DNA of 64,000 nt from Bacteroidales bacterium UBA755 (GCA_002297815.1 DBKH01000067.1:31141-95140), one strand, 5' to 3'; shown: positions 48,969-60,614, numbered from the stretch's first letter. Notes: generated from the sequence alone by a model not told the origin. Numbers and translations: made by a program.

Positions 48969-50315
48969 TCAGACAAATTTAAAGAATCTGCGCCACCGTA
49001 TGTTGTTAGGAAACTTACGACTCGCATCAGTTGAAAGCCAAACCATTGCAGGCCTTCCAACTATGTGGTCCTCAGGAACGAATCCCCAGTACCTTGAGTC
49101 AAGGGAATTGTGCCTGTTGTCTCCCATCATGAAATAGTAATCCATCTCGAAAGTGTAGCTTGAAACTTCCTTTCCATCAATGAATATCTTTCCGTCAGCA
49201 CCTATCCTCAATTCATGTCCCTCATAAGCCGAGATAATCCTCTCATAAAGCGGAAGGTTTTCCAAAGTGAGAGTTACCGAAGCGCCTTTCTTTGGAATCC
49301 AAATCGGACCGTAATAGTCACGGGTCCAACCAGTATTCTCTGTAAATGGGAATAGACTGAGGTAAGAGTCAGGGAAATCTGGTGGATAAACATCCAAATT
49401 CGGTTCTACACTGACTATGGAAGGAATCTTTCCAATCTCATCAAGCATGCTCTTGGTCAGAGGCATGGCCGGATAACCAGGCAAACTTCCATCAAAGTAG
49501 AGCTCATCCAGATTGAGTCCCATTTTCTCAAGAGTTCTTGAATTGATCTTTCCTCCAGAAGTGACTACAGTGTAGGACAACTGAACACCAGGATAGACCT
49601 CTTGCTTAGTGCCATTGGTATAGACAAGACCATCTATGACGGAGAGAGAATCCCCCGGAAGGGCAACACATCTCTTAACGTAGTGATCTTTCTTATCGAC
49701 AGGACGAACCTTAATCGGGCCTCCATTGGCCAAAGCAAAGTCTTTACCTGCTCTTCTGACCCAAGTGTGGTAATCTTCGGACGGGAAACGGGACAAAACC
49801 GTGTCTCCATCAGGGAAGTTGAACACCACATAATCACCTCTTCTGACATTTCTAAGTCCTCTCAAGCGACGATAGTCATTCTGAATCAGTGTCGAATACG
49901 ACTCTTTTCCAAAGATAACATTGTGCGTGAACGGAATAGAAAGCGGAGTTTGAGGAACCTTAGGTCCAAAAGTCAGTTTGCTGACAAAGAGATGATCCCC
50001 AGTAAAAAGGGAACTCTCCATTGAAGATGAAGGAATCTTGAAGGCTTGGAAAAAGAAAATATTGATGAAAGTCACGACCACGACTGCGAATATGATCGCA
50101 TCTAGCCAATCCAACCATGGATTACGTTTTTCCCCTTCCTTGTACTCTTTCTTCCAGAACATCCATTTCACCTTGTGAGTGATGTGATGGTCGAAGATAA
50201 CAGCAAGACCGAAGAGCCACCAATAATTTCCGAGCCAAATCACCCATAGTACATAGAGAACAGACCAAAAGCCCATTCTTACCCACTTGTTGTGATATGT
50301 CTCCTTCAAGCTCAC
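48969..50315 (-). CDS. lepB: Signal peptidase I
   Basis: Cleaves signal peptides at the outer face of the inner membrane. The 448-residue protein has N-terminal hydrophobic segments, the catalytic Ser98 in SSSMESSL, the Lys dyad region YVKRCVALPGDS (Lys214) and the C-terminal GDNRHNSLDSRYWG. It is longer than E. coli LepB because of a large insertion (about residues 225-385) between the Lys box and the final box. The start is GTG at 50315, ten bases after rplT; no closer ATG keeps the first membrane segment. Confidence 0.94.
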   Translation of the reverse strand: MSLKETYHNKWVRMGFWSVLYVLWVIWLGNYWWLFGLAVIFDHHITHKVKWMFWKKEYKEGEKRNPWLDWLDAIIFAVVVVTFINIFFFQAFKIPSSSMESSLFTGDHLFVSKLTFGPKVPQTPLSIPFTHNVIFGKESYSTLIQNDYRRLRGLRNVRRGDYVVFNFPDGDTVLSRFPSEDYHTWVRRAGKDFALANGGPIKVRPVDKKDHYVKRCVALPGDSLSVIDGLVYTNGTKQEVYPGVQLSYTVVTSGGKINSRTLEKMGLNLDELYFDGSLPGYPAMPLTKSMLDEIGKIPSIVSVEPNLDVYPPDFPDSYLSLFPFTENTGWTRDYYGPIWIPKKGASVTLTLENLPLYERIISAYEGHELRIGADGKIFIDGKEVSSYTFEMDYYFMMGDNRHNSLDSRYWGFVPEDHIVGRPAMVWLSTDASRKFPNNIRWRRFFKFV

Positions 50316-50325
50316 TTTTCAGACA

Positions 50326-50670
50326 CTATTTTACAGAATTGACGATTGCTTCAAACGCCTGAGGATTGTTCATAGCGAGGTCAGCGAGAACCTTACGGTT
50401 GAGACCGATGTTCTGCTTGGCGAGTTTGCCCATGAACTGAGAGTAGGAGATGCCATACTGACGAGCAGCGGCATTGATTCTCTGGATCCAAAGGGCGCGG
50501 AATGTGCGCTTCTTGGCCTTACGGTCACGATAAGCGTAGGTAAGACCTTTCTCGTAGGTGTTCTTCGCTACAGTCCAGACATTTTTCCTTGAAAGGAAAT
50601 TACCGCGGGTTCTCTTGAGAATCTTCTTGCGGCGAGCCCTTGAGGCTACTGAATTAACTGATCTTGGCAT
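50326..50670 (-). CDS. rplT: 50S ribosomal protein L20
   Basis: A 114-residue basic protein: MPRSVNSVASRARRKKILKR at the start, then RDRKAKKRTFRALWIQRINA and SQFMGKL. It is essential for early 50S assembly. It follows infC and rpmI in the classic infC-rpmI-rplT order. Confidence 0.98.
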   Translation of the reverse strand: MPRSVNSVASRARRKKILKRTRGNFLSRKNVWTVAKNTYEKGLTYAYRDRKAKKRTFRALWIQRINAAARQYGISYSQFMGKLAKQNIGLNRKVLADLAMNNPQAFEAIVNSVK

Positions 50671-50748
50671 AAATTGATCTTTTTCCGGAGGCAGTGACCG
50701 CCTTGAGGCGATTCTTTTCTACTGCGTTCCAAGTTAAACATTAAAAAA

Positions 50749-50943
50749 CTACAGGACCAGAAGCTCTTTTACTCTCTTCACGTCATCCTGATGGAGGATA
50801 GCGAAGTGGTCAAGATTTCTCTTACGCTTCTTGGTTTTCTTGGTGAGGATGTGGCTGTGATAAGCGTGCTTCCTCTTGATTTTTCCCGATCCGGTAAGCG
50901 TGAAGCGCTTTTTGGCACCGGAGTTGGTTTTAAGCTTTGCCAT
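50749..50943 (-). CDS. rpmI: 50S ribosomal protein L35
   Basis: A 64-residue very basic protein: MAKLKTNSGAKKRFTLTGSG, then KRKHAYHSHILTKKTKKRKR. The family pattern is complete. It lies between infC and rplT. Confidence 0.98.
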   Translation of the reverse strand: MAKLKTNSGAKKRFTLTGSGKIKRKHAYHSHILTKKTKKRKRNLDHFAILHQDDVKRVKELLVL

Positions 50944-50988
50944 TGTTTTAAAAATTAAACGTTAATATTGTTCTCCGCACCTAGCGGA

Positions 50989-51621
50989 TTACTTTTTCTT
51001 AATAGGAGCGATCATCATCGTCATTCGCTTTCCTTCCAGAGTCGGCATGTTCTCTGCCCTGCCATATTCCTCAAGTTCAACTGCAAATCGAAGGAGTTGC
51101 TTTTCACCCTGCTCAGCAAACATGATTGAACGACCGCGGAAGAATATTGAAGCCTTAACTTTCGAGCCTTCTTCAAGGAACTCCTGTGCGTGCTTGAGTT
51201 TAAACTGAAAGTCGTGCTCATCTGTATTTGGCCCGAAGCGGATTTCCTTGATGACAACCTTGGAGGCATTCTGCTTCATTTCCTTGGCCTTTTTCCTCTG
51301 TTGGTAGAGGTACTTCTGGTAGTCAAGGATCTTGCAGACAGGAGGATCTGCCTTGGCACTGATCTCAACAAGATCGAGCTCAAGCTCGTCCGCCATCTTC
51401 AAGGCTTTGGAAATAGGATAAATTCCCGGTTCCGCAATGTTATCACCGACCAAACGTACCTGTGATGCGGTGATCTCCTCGTTGATGTTCAATTCATCAT
51501 CCGCTTTCTGACGGACGAAAGGACGCGGTCCACGTGCTCCTGCTGGTCTTGGACCTGCGCTTGGTCTGAATGCGGTGGCTGGTTTAGGGCCTCCGTAGTG
51601 TGGTTTCGGCTTGTAAGGCAT
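50989..51621 (-). CDS. infC: Translation initiation factor IF-3
   Basis: A 210-residue factor that binds the 30S subunit and checks start-codon pairing. Residues 1-45 are a Gly/Pro/Arg-rich extension (ARGPRPFVRQ), longer than in E. coli. The N-domain begins at LNINEEITASQVRLVGDN and the C-domain contains IRFGPNTDEHDFQFKLKHA. The start is a plain ATG, not the AUU used for autoregulation in enterobacteria. Confidence 0.97.
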   Translation of the reverse strand: MPYKPKPHYGGPKPATAFRPSAGPRPAGARGPRPFVRQKADDELNINEEITASQVRLVGDNIAEPGIYPISKALKMADELELDLVEISAKADPPVCKILDYQKYLYQQRKKAKEMKQNASKVVIKEIRFGPNTDEHDFQFKLKHAQEFLEEGSKVKASIFFRGRSIMFAEQGEKQLLRFAVELEEYGRAENMPTLEGKRMTMMIAPIKKK

Positions 51622-51681
51622 TCTGCTCTGTTTAAAACTCTCCTATAATATTATTAAAAAACTTTTGCCGCAGACTCATCA

Positions 51682-53640
<1,959 letters not shown>

Positions 53641-53775
53641 AAATAAACTAAAATAAATTGGTCTGACCAGTATTTACAGACCAAGTACTTGAACTTGGCC
53701 AGCCATATTATTAGCCAAGGGGCAAAGATACGAAATATTTTGCTATTTTTGCATAAATATTAAAGCGATAGAGCG

Positions 53776-54351
53776 ATGAAAAAAGAGTTTTCGTCTAGTG
53801 TTTCATGGAACAATGCTGCTGTGTCCGGACTTGTTATGGCCATAGCCACAATCATTCTCGACTATCTGCCAACATTGGCATTGGCAATAGGAATAAATGG
53901 GTTCTTCGGCAGTTTTGTTCTGTTTCTAATCAAGATTGCAAAGATTGTTGCCTGCATCTACGTGTTCCGCTTGTTGATGCTGCGTTTCTTCAACTCTTAT
54001 AAGGTTGACTACACGCGGTTTCAGCGTTACGGCCTAAAGTTGGCTTTATTCTCGTCCATCTTGGTTGCCGGATTTTCTATTCTCCAAATGCTTGTCATCA
54101 GCCCGGAGACCATGACTCAGGTAATTCAAGAAGTCCAAAGTTCTTACCAGAATCTAATGGATTCCAACACAATGGCTGCAATGGAGAAAATGCTGTCGAA
54201 ACTCCCTGTTATAACATTCTTCTTCTCACTAATCTACTGCTACCTTTGGGGCTGGATTCTTTCAACCACCTTTGCCAGAAGGCTTTTCCCTGTAGATCAG
54301 TTCGGAGAGCGACCACGGAACGACCAAAACAACGACAACAATAACCTCTGA
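53776..54351 (+). CDS. DUF4199 membrane protein
   Basis: A 191-residue membrane protein with four hydrophobic segments (about residues 12-32, 40-62, 80-105 and 145-165). It matches the Bacteroidota family DUF4199, often found beside a family-2 glycosyltransferase, as here (5 bases apart). Function unknown; possibly a partner of the transferase. Confidence 0.82.
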   Translation: MKKEFSSSVSWNNAAVSGLVMAIATIILDYLPTLALAIGINGFFGSFVLFLIKIAKIVACIYVFRLLMLRFFNSYKVDYTRFQRYGLKLALFSSILVAGFSILQMLVISPETMTQVIQEVQSSYQNLMDSNTMAAMEKMLSKLPVITFFFSLIYCYLWGWILSTTFARRLFPVDQFGERPRNDQNNDNNNL

Positions 54352-54356
54352 TTCTC

Positions 54357-55322
54357 ATGGAATATTCAAAAGATCTCTCAATTATAATTCCTCTTCTGAA
54401 CGAAGAAGAGTCCCTCCCAGAACTTCTGGCGTGGATCAGAAGCGTGATGAACGCCAATGGGTATGAATATGAAGTCCTCTTCATCGATGACGGCAGCACC
54501 GATGGCTCGTGGGCAAAGATTCAGGAACTTTCCAAAGGCGATGAAAGAATCAAAGGAATATCCTTCCGTCGCAACTATGGTAAGTCAGCGGCCCTCTACG
54601 AAGGTTTTGCAAAGGCTGAGGGAAGAGTTGTCGTCACGATGGACGCGGACTTGCAGGACTCACCGGAGGAGATCCCGGAGATGTACCGGATGGTCACAGA
54701 GGAAGGCTTCGATGTTGTCTCTGGGTGGAAGCAGCATCGTCAGGACAACAAACTGACCAAGAACCTTCCTTCTAAATTGTACAACGCAACTGCCCGCTGG
54801 ATAACAGGAATCAAGCTGCACGACATGAACTGCGGCCTTAAAGCCTACAAGAACGAGGTTGTCAAGAACATCGAGGTCTATGGTGAGATGCACAGGTACA
54901 TCCCGTATTTGGCGAAGAACGCTGGATTCGGAAAGATCACCGAGAAACCTGTCCATCATCAGAAGAGAAAGTACGGGAAGAGTAAGTTTGGTCTTGAACG
55001 GTTCGTCAACGGTTTTCTAGACCTACTCTCATTATGGTTTCTAAGCACCTTCGGCAAGAAGCCGATGCATTTTTTCGGATTCTCAGGCCTGCTGATGTTT
55101 CTTGTTGGTTTTGTGATGACGATTTGGATAATCGTAGCCAAACTCATCCATCAAGCACAAGGAGTACATTTCAGGGCTGTCACTGATCAGCCACTTTTCT
55201 ACCTTGCAATTCTTGCAGTCATCCTCGGTGTGATGTTGTTCCTCGCTGGGTTCATCTGCGAGATGGTTTCCCGCAATTCACCTGAGAGGAACAAGTACAA
55301 CATCAAGGACACCATCGACTGA
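54357..55322 (+). CDS. Family 2 glycosyltransferase (DPM/GtrB-like)
   Basis: A 321-residue transferase. It has the GT-A domain with LSIIIPLLNEEESLPELL, FIDDGSTDGSW and the metal DAD in VTMDADLQDSPEE, then HDMNCGLKAYKNEV. Two C-terminal membrane helices follow (about 232-258 and 277-302). This is the dolichyl/undecaprenyl-phosphate-sugar synthase type, which loads a sugar on a lipid carrier at the inner membrane. It probably works with the DUF4199 protein. It ends three bases from the convergent DUF6377 gene. Confidence 0.92.
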   Translation: MEYSKDLSIIIPLLNEEESLPELLAWIRSVMNANGYEYEVLFIDDGSTDGSWAKIQELSKGDERIKGISFRRNYGKSAALYEGFAKAEGRVVVTMDADLQDSPEEIPEMYRMVTEEGFDVVSGWKQHRQDNKLTKNLPSKLYNATARWITGIKLHDMNCGLKAYKNEVVKNIEVYGEMHRYIPYLAKNAGFGKITEKPVHHQKRKYGKSKFGLERFVNGFLDLLSLWFLSTFGKKPMHFFGFSGLLMFLVGFVMTIWIIVAKLIHQAQGVHFRAVTDQPLFYLAILAVILGVMLFLAGFICEMVSRNSPERNKYNIKDTID

Positions 55323-55325
55323 TCA

Positions 55326-56924
55326 TCAGCCCACATCTTCAGCATTCAGCATTGACAAGTGTTTGACTTCATCCTCGAATTTGTCTCGCGGGCCAGTGGC
55401 CTTGTTGCGGATTCTCGCGCGATAGTTATAGACAGTGTTGGCTGAGTAGTGGAGCAATGATGCCATCTTTCCAGAGTCTGTAACACCGAGCCTAATCAAA
55501 GCACAGATCCTGAGTTCAGGCGTGAGGCTGTCACCATCCTTCAAGGTTATCCTCTCATTCTCAGCGAGCAAGGAATTAACCTGTGCCACGAAATCAGGAT
55601 ATAGGTTGAGAAACGCCTCGTCGAACATCTTGTAGAACTGCCGGATGTCATCCTCGACCGGAGGTTTGGACTCTATCTCATCAATGAGATACTTGTAGTC
55701 TCCTCTACGGAGGTATTTCAGGAAATGATTCTGGTTCTTACGGTTTTTGTTGATGTTGTCCGAAACCTTCTCCAAAAATAGCGCGATGTACTCTTCCTTG
55801 ACCTTGTCCGATTCTTCCAATCGCAAATTAAGAGCCTTTAACCTTTCATTAGTCTTGCGCAGGATCTTATGATGTCGCAACAAAGCGGCCAGCAGGAAAG
55901 CCAACACAATCAGAAGAAGGCTCACGAAAGCCATGCCTGCAAGGATCAGATGCCGCTGTTTGGCTTGTTTAGCCTCATAGGCGCGTTCCACCATCGGGAA
56001 GAACTGAGAAATCTGCCACGGCCTGAGCTTTCCATTGAAAGCCAGCGCATCTGGAAGTCCGTGATCCGCAACATAGCGAAACGCCCTGTTGATGTCCCCT
56101 TTCTGAAACAGCATTCGGGCCACATCATTCAAGGCCGCATAGTCCCTCTTGGCGCACCTGACATCGGAAATGGCAGATTTGCAGAGCCATTCCAGTTTCT
56201 GTTTCCAATCTTTCGGAGATATTCCCTCCGCATAGAGCCAACATGCAGCGGCATAGTCAGAGGAGCTTTCATCCGTACGATGAAGCATCTCCTCCGTCAG
56301 CCTCCGGACGGACACAGAATCCTTGGCGGACAGAGCCGCTTCCCTGTTGAGAAAGTACCATTCAAACGAATCAGGTTCGATGTACCGCATTAATGAGTCC
56401 CGCATCTCGTTCCGCTCAGCGAACTTAACCCAATAAAGATCCAAACCACCAGAATATGACATCATCTCTCCAGCAAGAGAATGCCTGACAGAAAACCACA
56501 ATCGCTTCTGTTCGGGCTTGATCATGGTAGGGCGTATCGTAGCAAGCAGATTGGACGCCTCAACGTGATAGCCTGCCCTAATATATTCCTTGACTTTCAG
56601 AAGCTCAGTCTCGGTGAGCCGAGCATCATCCTTGTATTTTACCGAAAGGGCATGATTCATTTCAAGATACGTCATGGTGGAGTCAAAACTGTATGAGGAA
56701 TATTCCTCCGCAATCAATGAGTTCAGCCTGTACTCCTCCGCGAATGGCATTCCCTCGGTACGCATGTTTTTCATCGCACCAACCTTGTCAAGAAAAGCCT
56801 TCCGGTAGGTCTCCTTCAGTCCAAGCTCTTTATCAAGGCAAGCTACTGTGTCAGAGCTGCCGGAGCAAGACAGAAGCAATGATGATAACGCAAGCAAAAA
56901 AAGGAAAACGCTCCGTCTGTACAT
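55326..56924 (-). CDS. DUF6377 membrane-bound transcriptional regulator
   Basis: A 532-residue sensor-regulator. An N-terminal signal or lipobox (ALSSLLLSCSG) leads into a helical, TPR-like periplasmic part (to about 325), a membrane helix (about 328-352), a coiled coil, and a cytoplasmic C-terminus with a helix-turn-helix like LuxR (LTPELRICALIRLGVTDSGKM, SANTVYNYRARIRNK). This build is found in Bacteroidales regulators beside PULs. The ATG at 56924 is used instead of a TTG five codons upstream. The adjacent GH30 PUL is the likely target, inferred from position. Confidence 0.82.
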   Translation of the reverse strand: MYRRSVFLFLLALSSLLLSCSGSSDTVACLDKELGLKETYRKAFLDKVGAMKNMRTEGMPFAEEYRLNSLIAEEYSSYSFDSTMTYLEMNHALSVKYKDDARLTETELLKVKEYIRAGYHVEASNLLATIRPTMIKPEQKRLWFSVRHSLAGEMMSYSGGLDLYWVKFAERNEMRDSLMRYIEPDSFEWYFLNREAALSAKDSVSVRRLTEEMLHRTDESSSDYAAACWLYAEGISPKDWKQKLEWLCKSAISDVRCAKRDYAALNDVARMLFQKGDINRAFRYVADHGLPDALAFNGKLRPWQISQFFPMVERAYEAKQAKQRHLILAGMAFVSLLLIVLAFLLAALLRHHKILRKTNERLKALNLRLEESDKVKEEYIALFLEKVSDNINKNRKNQNHFLKYLRRGDYKYLIDEIESKPPVEDDIRQFYKMFDEAFLNLYPDFVAQVNSLLAENERITLKDGDSLTPELRICALIRLGVTDSGKMASLLHYSANTVYNYRARIRNKATGPRDKFEDEVKHLSMLNAEDVG

Positions 56925-56963
56925 AACATTGAAATTCAATATGGGTTACCACTGGCAAATTTA

Positions 56964-57002
56964 GAAAAAAAAAGGCAGGTCAGAAAGACTTTCCAACCTG
57001 CC
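56964..57002 (-). terminator. Terminator of the PUL operon
   Basis: On the minus strand GGCAGGT and ACCTGCC close a 15-base loop and are followed by nine T residues. It lies about 60 bases beyond the GDPD stop and separates the PUL from the regulator gene. Confidence 0.85.
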
Positions 57003-57060
57003 ATCGCTGAATAATTATTAAACCCGATTAATAATAGAACAGAAAAGGTAAACGCACCTA

Positions 57061-59190
57061 TTAATTTAGCAACAAACCTGCAAGTTCAGCGATTCTGTCG
57101 GGATTGTCGGTCGTGATCCGGTCAACTCCCTTAGCCACAGCGGAGATGATGTCCGAGTCGGAGTTGACTGTCCAGACATTGACCACAAGTCCCTTATCTT
57201 GTGCATCTTTGATCCATGTAGGATTAGAATTAAACACCTTCAATTGATAGTCAACGCATTTGATTCCGTCCGCTGCGGCCTCCACCGGGGATTTGTCCCC
57301 GTTGAGGTAGCCGACAGTCGCGGATTTGTCCGCTGCAGCGATGCCCTTGCAGGTCTCATAGTCAAAAGCGATGTACTCCACAACCTTGTCCATTCCTTTG
57401 GACTTGACCAAGGACACCACATCGGTGGCCGCGGCCTGCTGTTTTTCCTGAGAGTTATGCGTCTTTATCTCAATGATTAGCTTGGTCTTCGAATCCTTGC
57501 CGATGCAGTCAAGCATGGCCTCCAAAGTAGGGAGGCTCTCACCATTGGACAGTTTGACATCCTTCAGTTTGTCGTAAGTGCTGTTCTGGATCACAATGTT
57601 GTTGATCTTGGCGTCATGGTTGACAACAAGACGACCGTCCGTCGTTCTCCAGACATCAATCTCAGCACCGAAGACGCCCAGATCCTTCGCGGCCTTGACA
57701 GCTGCTATGGAGTTTTCAGGAGCGCTCTTGTGGAATCCCCTGTGCGCGACCACATCAGGGACCTTCAACGCCGCAGGATTGTCGGTGACGGTCAGATCCG
57801 CCACACCGAGCGCGTAGAACGCCCCCCCGCGCTTAAGGACAACCTTGTAGGAACCCGTCACGATGTCCGAAGGAAGGGTGACGACCGCCTTGTCAGCGGA
57901 GACTTCACACTCTGCGGTCTGGACATATTTCCCGGTCACAGACTGGAATGAGATGACATCACCACTGCTGAATCCAGTTCCCAGGATAGGATATTTCGCC
58001 CCGGCCTTGACCTCTATTCCGGAAGGAAGTACAACATTGTCAACATTGATTGTCGAGACTGGGAGGCTGTAGCCTTTGACGCGGTCATACAACGCTGTCA
58101 CCTTAGTCTGAGTCAGAGGAGAATCGAATATTCTGGCGATTGCGATGTCCCCTTTCCATGCGGCCTGCGCGCCATTAGGGCCGGCGTCTCCGCCAATGCA
58201 GATCCAGCGCGCCTTGGCATTGCCCGGAATATTAAGATTGCCAGGAGCGTCAACCGTGTTCTTAAGCACACCGTCCAGATAGACATAGGCCTTCTTCTCC
58301 TCTTTGTTCCAGACTCCGACAAGGTGATAGTAGCGGCCGAATGCCGGTTTTGTTTGGCTTGTCGCCCATCTCCATGTGCTCTTGCCGTTCTCGCTGACAT
58401 TAGGGAGGAAAGTAAGTTCCTGACCTTTTTCCTTCTTCGAGATAAGGAATCCGGTGCCACCGGCTTCCATGGCACTGAACGGTTTTATCTCACCGCCCCA
58501 TGACTCATAGTCAGCATCATACCTGATGAGGATCTCCAATGAATGGCCATCGGCCAGTTTCTTCCAAAGGTCGGAATCCTCTGCGTAATCAACACGGTAA
58601 TAGCCGCTTGTGAACCCAGATCCAGGCTCATGGTTGAAATGCGCCACATAGGATCTCGTGGCTCTGCTCTCGTAGGTGACTAGACCGGCTCCAGGCACAG
58701 TCTTGACATCCACGCCCTTGCCGGACACATCCACGGCAGTACCATCCTGATTGAACTGCACATCAAGTATGCAGTCATCCTTAAGGTTGTCAGGCAGCGG
58801 CTCAGCAGGCAGCATGTCACCGTCCTGCTTAACGGTCACCATCAACGCACCGGCCTTGCCGGAAACCTTGAGCTTCAACACAGCGGAACGCTCATAACCA
58901 TCATTGGCGGAAACATTTATCGTCACTTTCTGGTCATTGGACGAGGTCGTGGGAGTCACATCCAACCATGACTGCGCCTCGTAAGGCACAGTGATGGTCC
59001 AGTCTGTGTTTGAGGTCATGTCAAGAGTGCGCTCCCCCTCTCCTCTGGCAAATTCCACAGTGGAAGCTCTATGTCCCTGATCATCAAGTAAATCTAGATA
59101 GGTGTCTCCCTTGGCGACCTTGTCGTCGCATGAGCCAAGGCTGAGAAGGCCGAGGCCAAGACATGTAAGGTATATTAGTTTCTTAATCAT
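57061..59190 (-). CDS. BACON-LamG-GDPD surface lipoprotein
   Basis: A 709-residue multidomain lipoprotein (lipobox LGSC, Cys21). A BACON-type Ig domain covers about residues 40-125 (MTSNTDWTITVPYEAQSWLDV, VSGKAGALMVTVKQDG). A LamG/concanavalin-like domain covers about 140-375 (ARWICIGGDAGPNGAQAAWKG). A beta-sandwich linker follows, and from about 475 a glycerophosphodiester phosphodiesterase domain with HRGFHKSAPENSIAAV and AEIDVWRTTDGRLVVNHD, retaining the catalytic His, Glu and Asp. It would hydrolyse a glycerophosphoryl ester outside the cytoplasm. It is the last PUL gene, ahead of a terminator. Confidence 0.87.
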   Translation of the reverse strand: MIKKLIYLTCLGLGLLSLGSCDDKVAKGDTYLDLLDDQGHRASTVEFARGEGERTLDMTSNTDWTITVPYEAQSWLDVTPTTSSNDQKVTINVSANDGYERSAVLKLKVSGKAGALMVTVKQDGDMLPAEPLPDNLKDDCILDVQFNQDGTAVDVSGKGVDVKTVPGAGLVTYESRATRSYVAHFNHEPGSGFTSGYYRVDYAEDSDLWKKLADGHSLEILIRYDADYESWGGEIKPFSAMEAGGTGFLISKKEKGQELTFLPNVSENGKSTWRWATSQTKPAFGRYYHLVGVWNKEEKKAYVYLDGVLKNTVDAPGNLNIPGNAKARWICIGGDAGPNGAQAAWKGDIAIARIFDSPLTQTKVTALYDRVKGYSLPVSTINVDNVVLPSGIEVKAGAKYPILGTGFSSGDVISFQSVTGKYVQTAECEVSADKAVVTLPSDIVTGSYKVVLKRGGAFYALGVADLTVTDNPAALKVPDVVAHRGFHKSAPENSIAAVKAAKDLGVFGAEIDVWRTTDGRLVVNHDAKINNIVIQNSTYDKLKDVKLSNGESLPTLEAMLDCIGKDSKTKLIIEIKTHNSQEKQQAAATDVVSLVKSKGMDKVVEYIAFDYETCKGIAAADKSATVGYLNGDKSPVEAAADGIKCVDYQLKVFNSNPTWIKDAQDKGLVVNVWTVNSDSDIISAVAKGVDRITTDNPDRIAELAGLLLN

Positions 59191-59221
59191 AGCTTTGAAT
59201 ATTATTCTGTCTGAATCCGTT

Positions 59222-60610
59222 TTACAGTTTCACCCCGACAAGTTTCACTCCCTCAGCCGAACCGGAAGTCTTCTTGGCCGAGCTGAAGTCAACAGTGAAG
59301 CGATAGCGATCGCCCTCCTTAAGATCTGTAACGACACCGATGTTACCGTCAGTGTTTATTCCAAATTCCGCAGGAAGACTGACCTCGGAATAGGAAGCAC
59401 CCTTGAGCTCACCGCCCCAACTCCTCTGGAAGAAGAACTTGAAGTTGCTTCCCGTCTTTGTGCCAAGTCCGTGTCCGGCCACAAGAGTAAGTTGGAAGAC
59501 CTTAGGCTTGATAGGAGAACAGCAAAGTCCACCGACTTCCGGATCCCAGCCGTGGCCCGAAGCTTCTGGCTTGCCAATGGTGTCGTCACCAATTGCCCAA
59601 AGACCACCTGTGAAATCATCGTTCAGAACCGGGAAGTAATCGGCTCCTGTCAGAGCACCAGGCTTCATAGGGTTGATCCTGATGAATTTGTTGGAGGTCT
59701 GTAGAACGATCCTGTACTGTCCTGTGACAGGAAGGAACTTGAATTGTCCCTTATTGATGTCTATTGCCTCAAGATAGTCGGAATCAATTGTCCAGTCTGC
59801 CAAATCGAATCCCATTATGGAAAGGGTCTCGCCCTGCTTGAGAGGGATGTTCACACCATAGCTTCCCGCAGGGATCTCTTCAGCCTTGTCCATAACCGCA
59901 GGAATCTCTCCATTGACTTCCATTGTCACGAAAGGTGATCCCACAAATGTCTTTGTGTTGAACTTGACTGTATATTCTCCTGCATAGCCATAGGTAAAAG
60001 GAATATAGTCATCACCACCTACGACAATTCCTTTCCCGTCAAATCCGAAAGTCAGACGTTCTCCGGCAGAGCCGAACGGAGCGGAGACTATCTTGGCCTT
60101 AAGTTCCCTTGGGAACTCTGAGGTGCAGGAGTATTCATACTCCCCTATCTTGTTCATTCGGACCTCCTTGCCTTCTGATGTGGTCAAGGTCAGGTACTCA
60201 AAGTCCGGACGTGTGACGCTCAAGGTCCTCTTCTCCTCTGTCAGTCCGAACTCAATATTCTGGGCGGTGACAGTAAGGTCCGCGGTTCCGTCTGAGATGT
60301 CAGCGTAATAAGGGATCTCAAGAGTGCCCTCAAAGACTCCGCTCTCCTTTGTCCTGATGACTTTTTTGCTCACTTCCGTTCCGTCAAAGAAAAGATGCAG
60401 TTGCAGCGTGGAAAGTGCGATGTTGTCCTTCAGCGTCACCTTGAACGGAAGGTTCTCTCCCAAGTTGGCAGACTGGGCGATCTCACAGGTCATCTCCGGG
60501 CCTTTGTCGGTGACCTTCAGCTTTGGTTCCCTGTAGCAGGAGGTGAAGGCCATAGCCATCGCAAGGACGGCCAAAGATTGTTTTACAATGTATTTCATGT
60601 TCATTATCAT
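59222..60610 (-). CDS. PUL surface glycan-binding lipoprotein (DUF5125/DUF5121-like)
   Basis: A 462-residue predicted lipoprotein (lipobox FTSC). N-terminal Ig-like strands (CEIAQSANLGENLPFKVTLK) are followed by further beta domains (YIPFTYGYAGEYTVKFNTKT, PVTGQYRIVLQTSNKFIRIN). It resembles the DUF5125/DUF5121 proteins that take the SusE/SusF or SGBP place in Bacteroidales PULs. It lies four bases after GH30. Three ATGs within five codons make the start uncertain (60610, 60604 or 60598). Glycan binding inferred from position and fold. Confidence 0.78.
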   Translation of the reverse strand: MIMNMKYIVKQSLAVLAMAMAFTSCYREPKLKVTDKGPEMTCEIAQSANLGENLPFKVTLKDNIALSTLQLHLFFDGTEVSKKVIRTKESGVFEGTLEIPYYADISDGTADLTVTAQNIEFGLTEEKRTLSVTRPDFEYLTLTTSEGKEVRMNKIGEYEYSCTSEFPRELKAKIVSAPFGSAGERLTFGFDGKGIVVGGDDYIPFTYGYAGEYTVKFNTKTFVGSPFVTMEVNGEIPAVMDKAEEIPAGSYGVNIPLKQGETLSIMGFDLADWTIDSDYLEAIDINKGQFKFLPVTGQYRIVLQTSNKFIRINPMKPGALTGADYFPVLNDDFTGGLWAIGDDTIGKPEASGHGWDPEVGGLCCSPIKPKVFQLTLVAGHGLGTKTGSNFKFFFQRSWGGELKGASYSEVSLPAEFGINTDGNIGVVTDLKEGDRYRFTVDFSSAKKTSGSAEGVKLVGVKL

Positions 60611-60614
60611 TATC

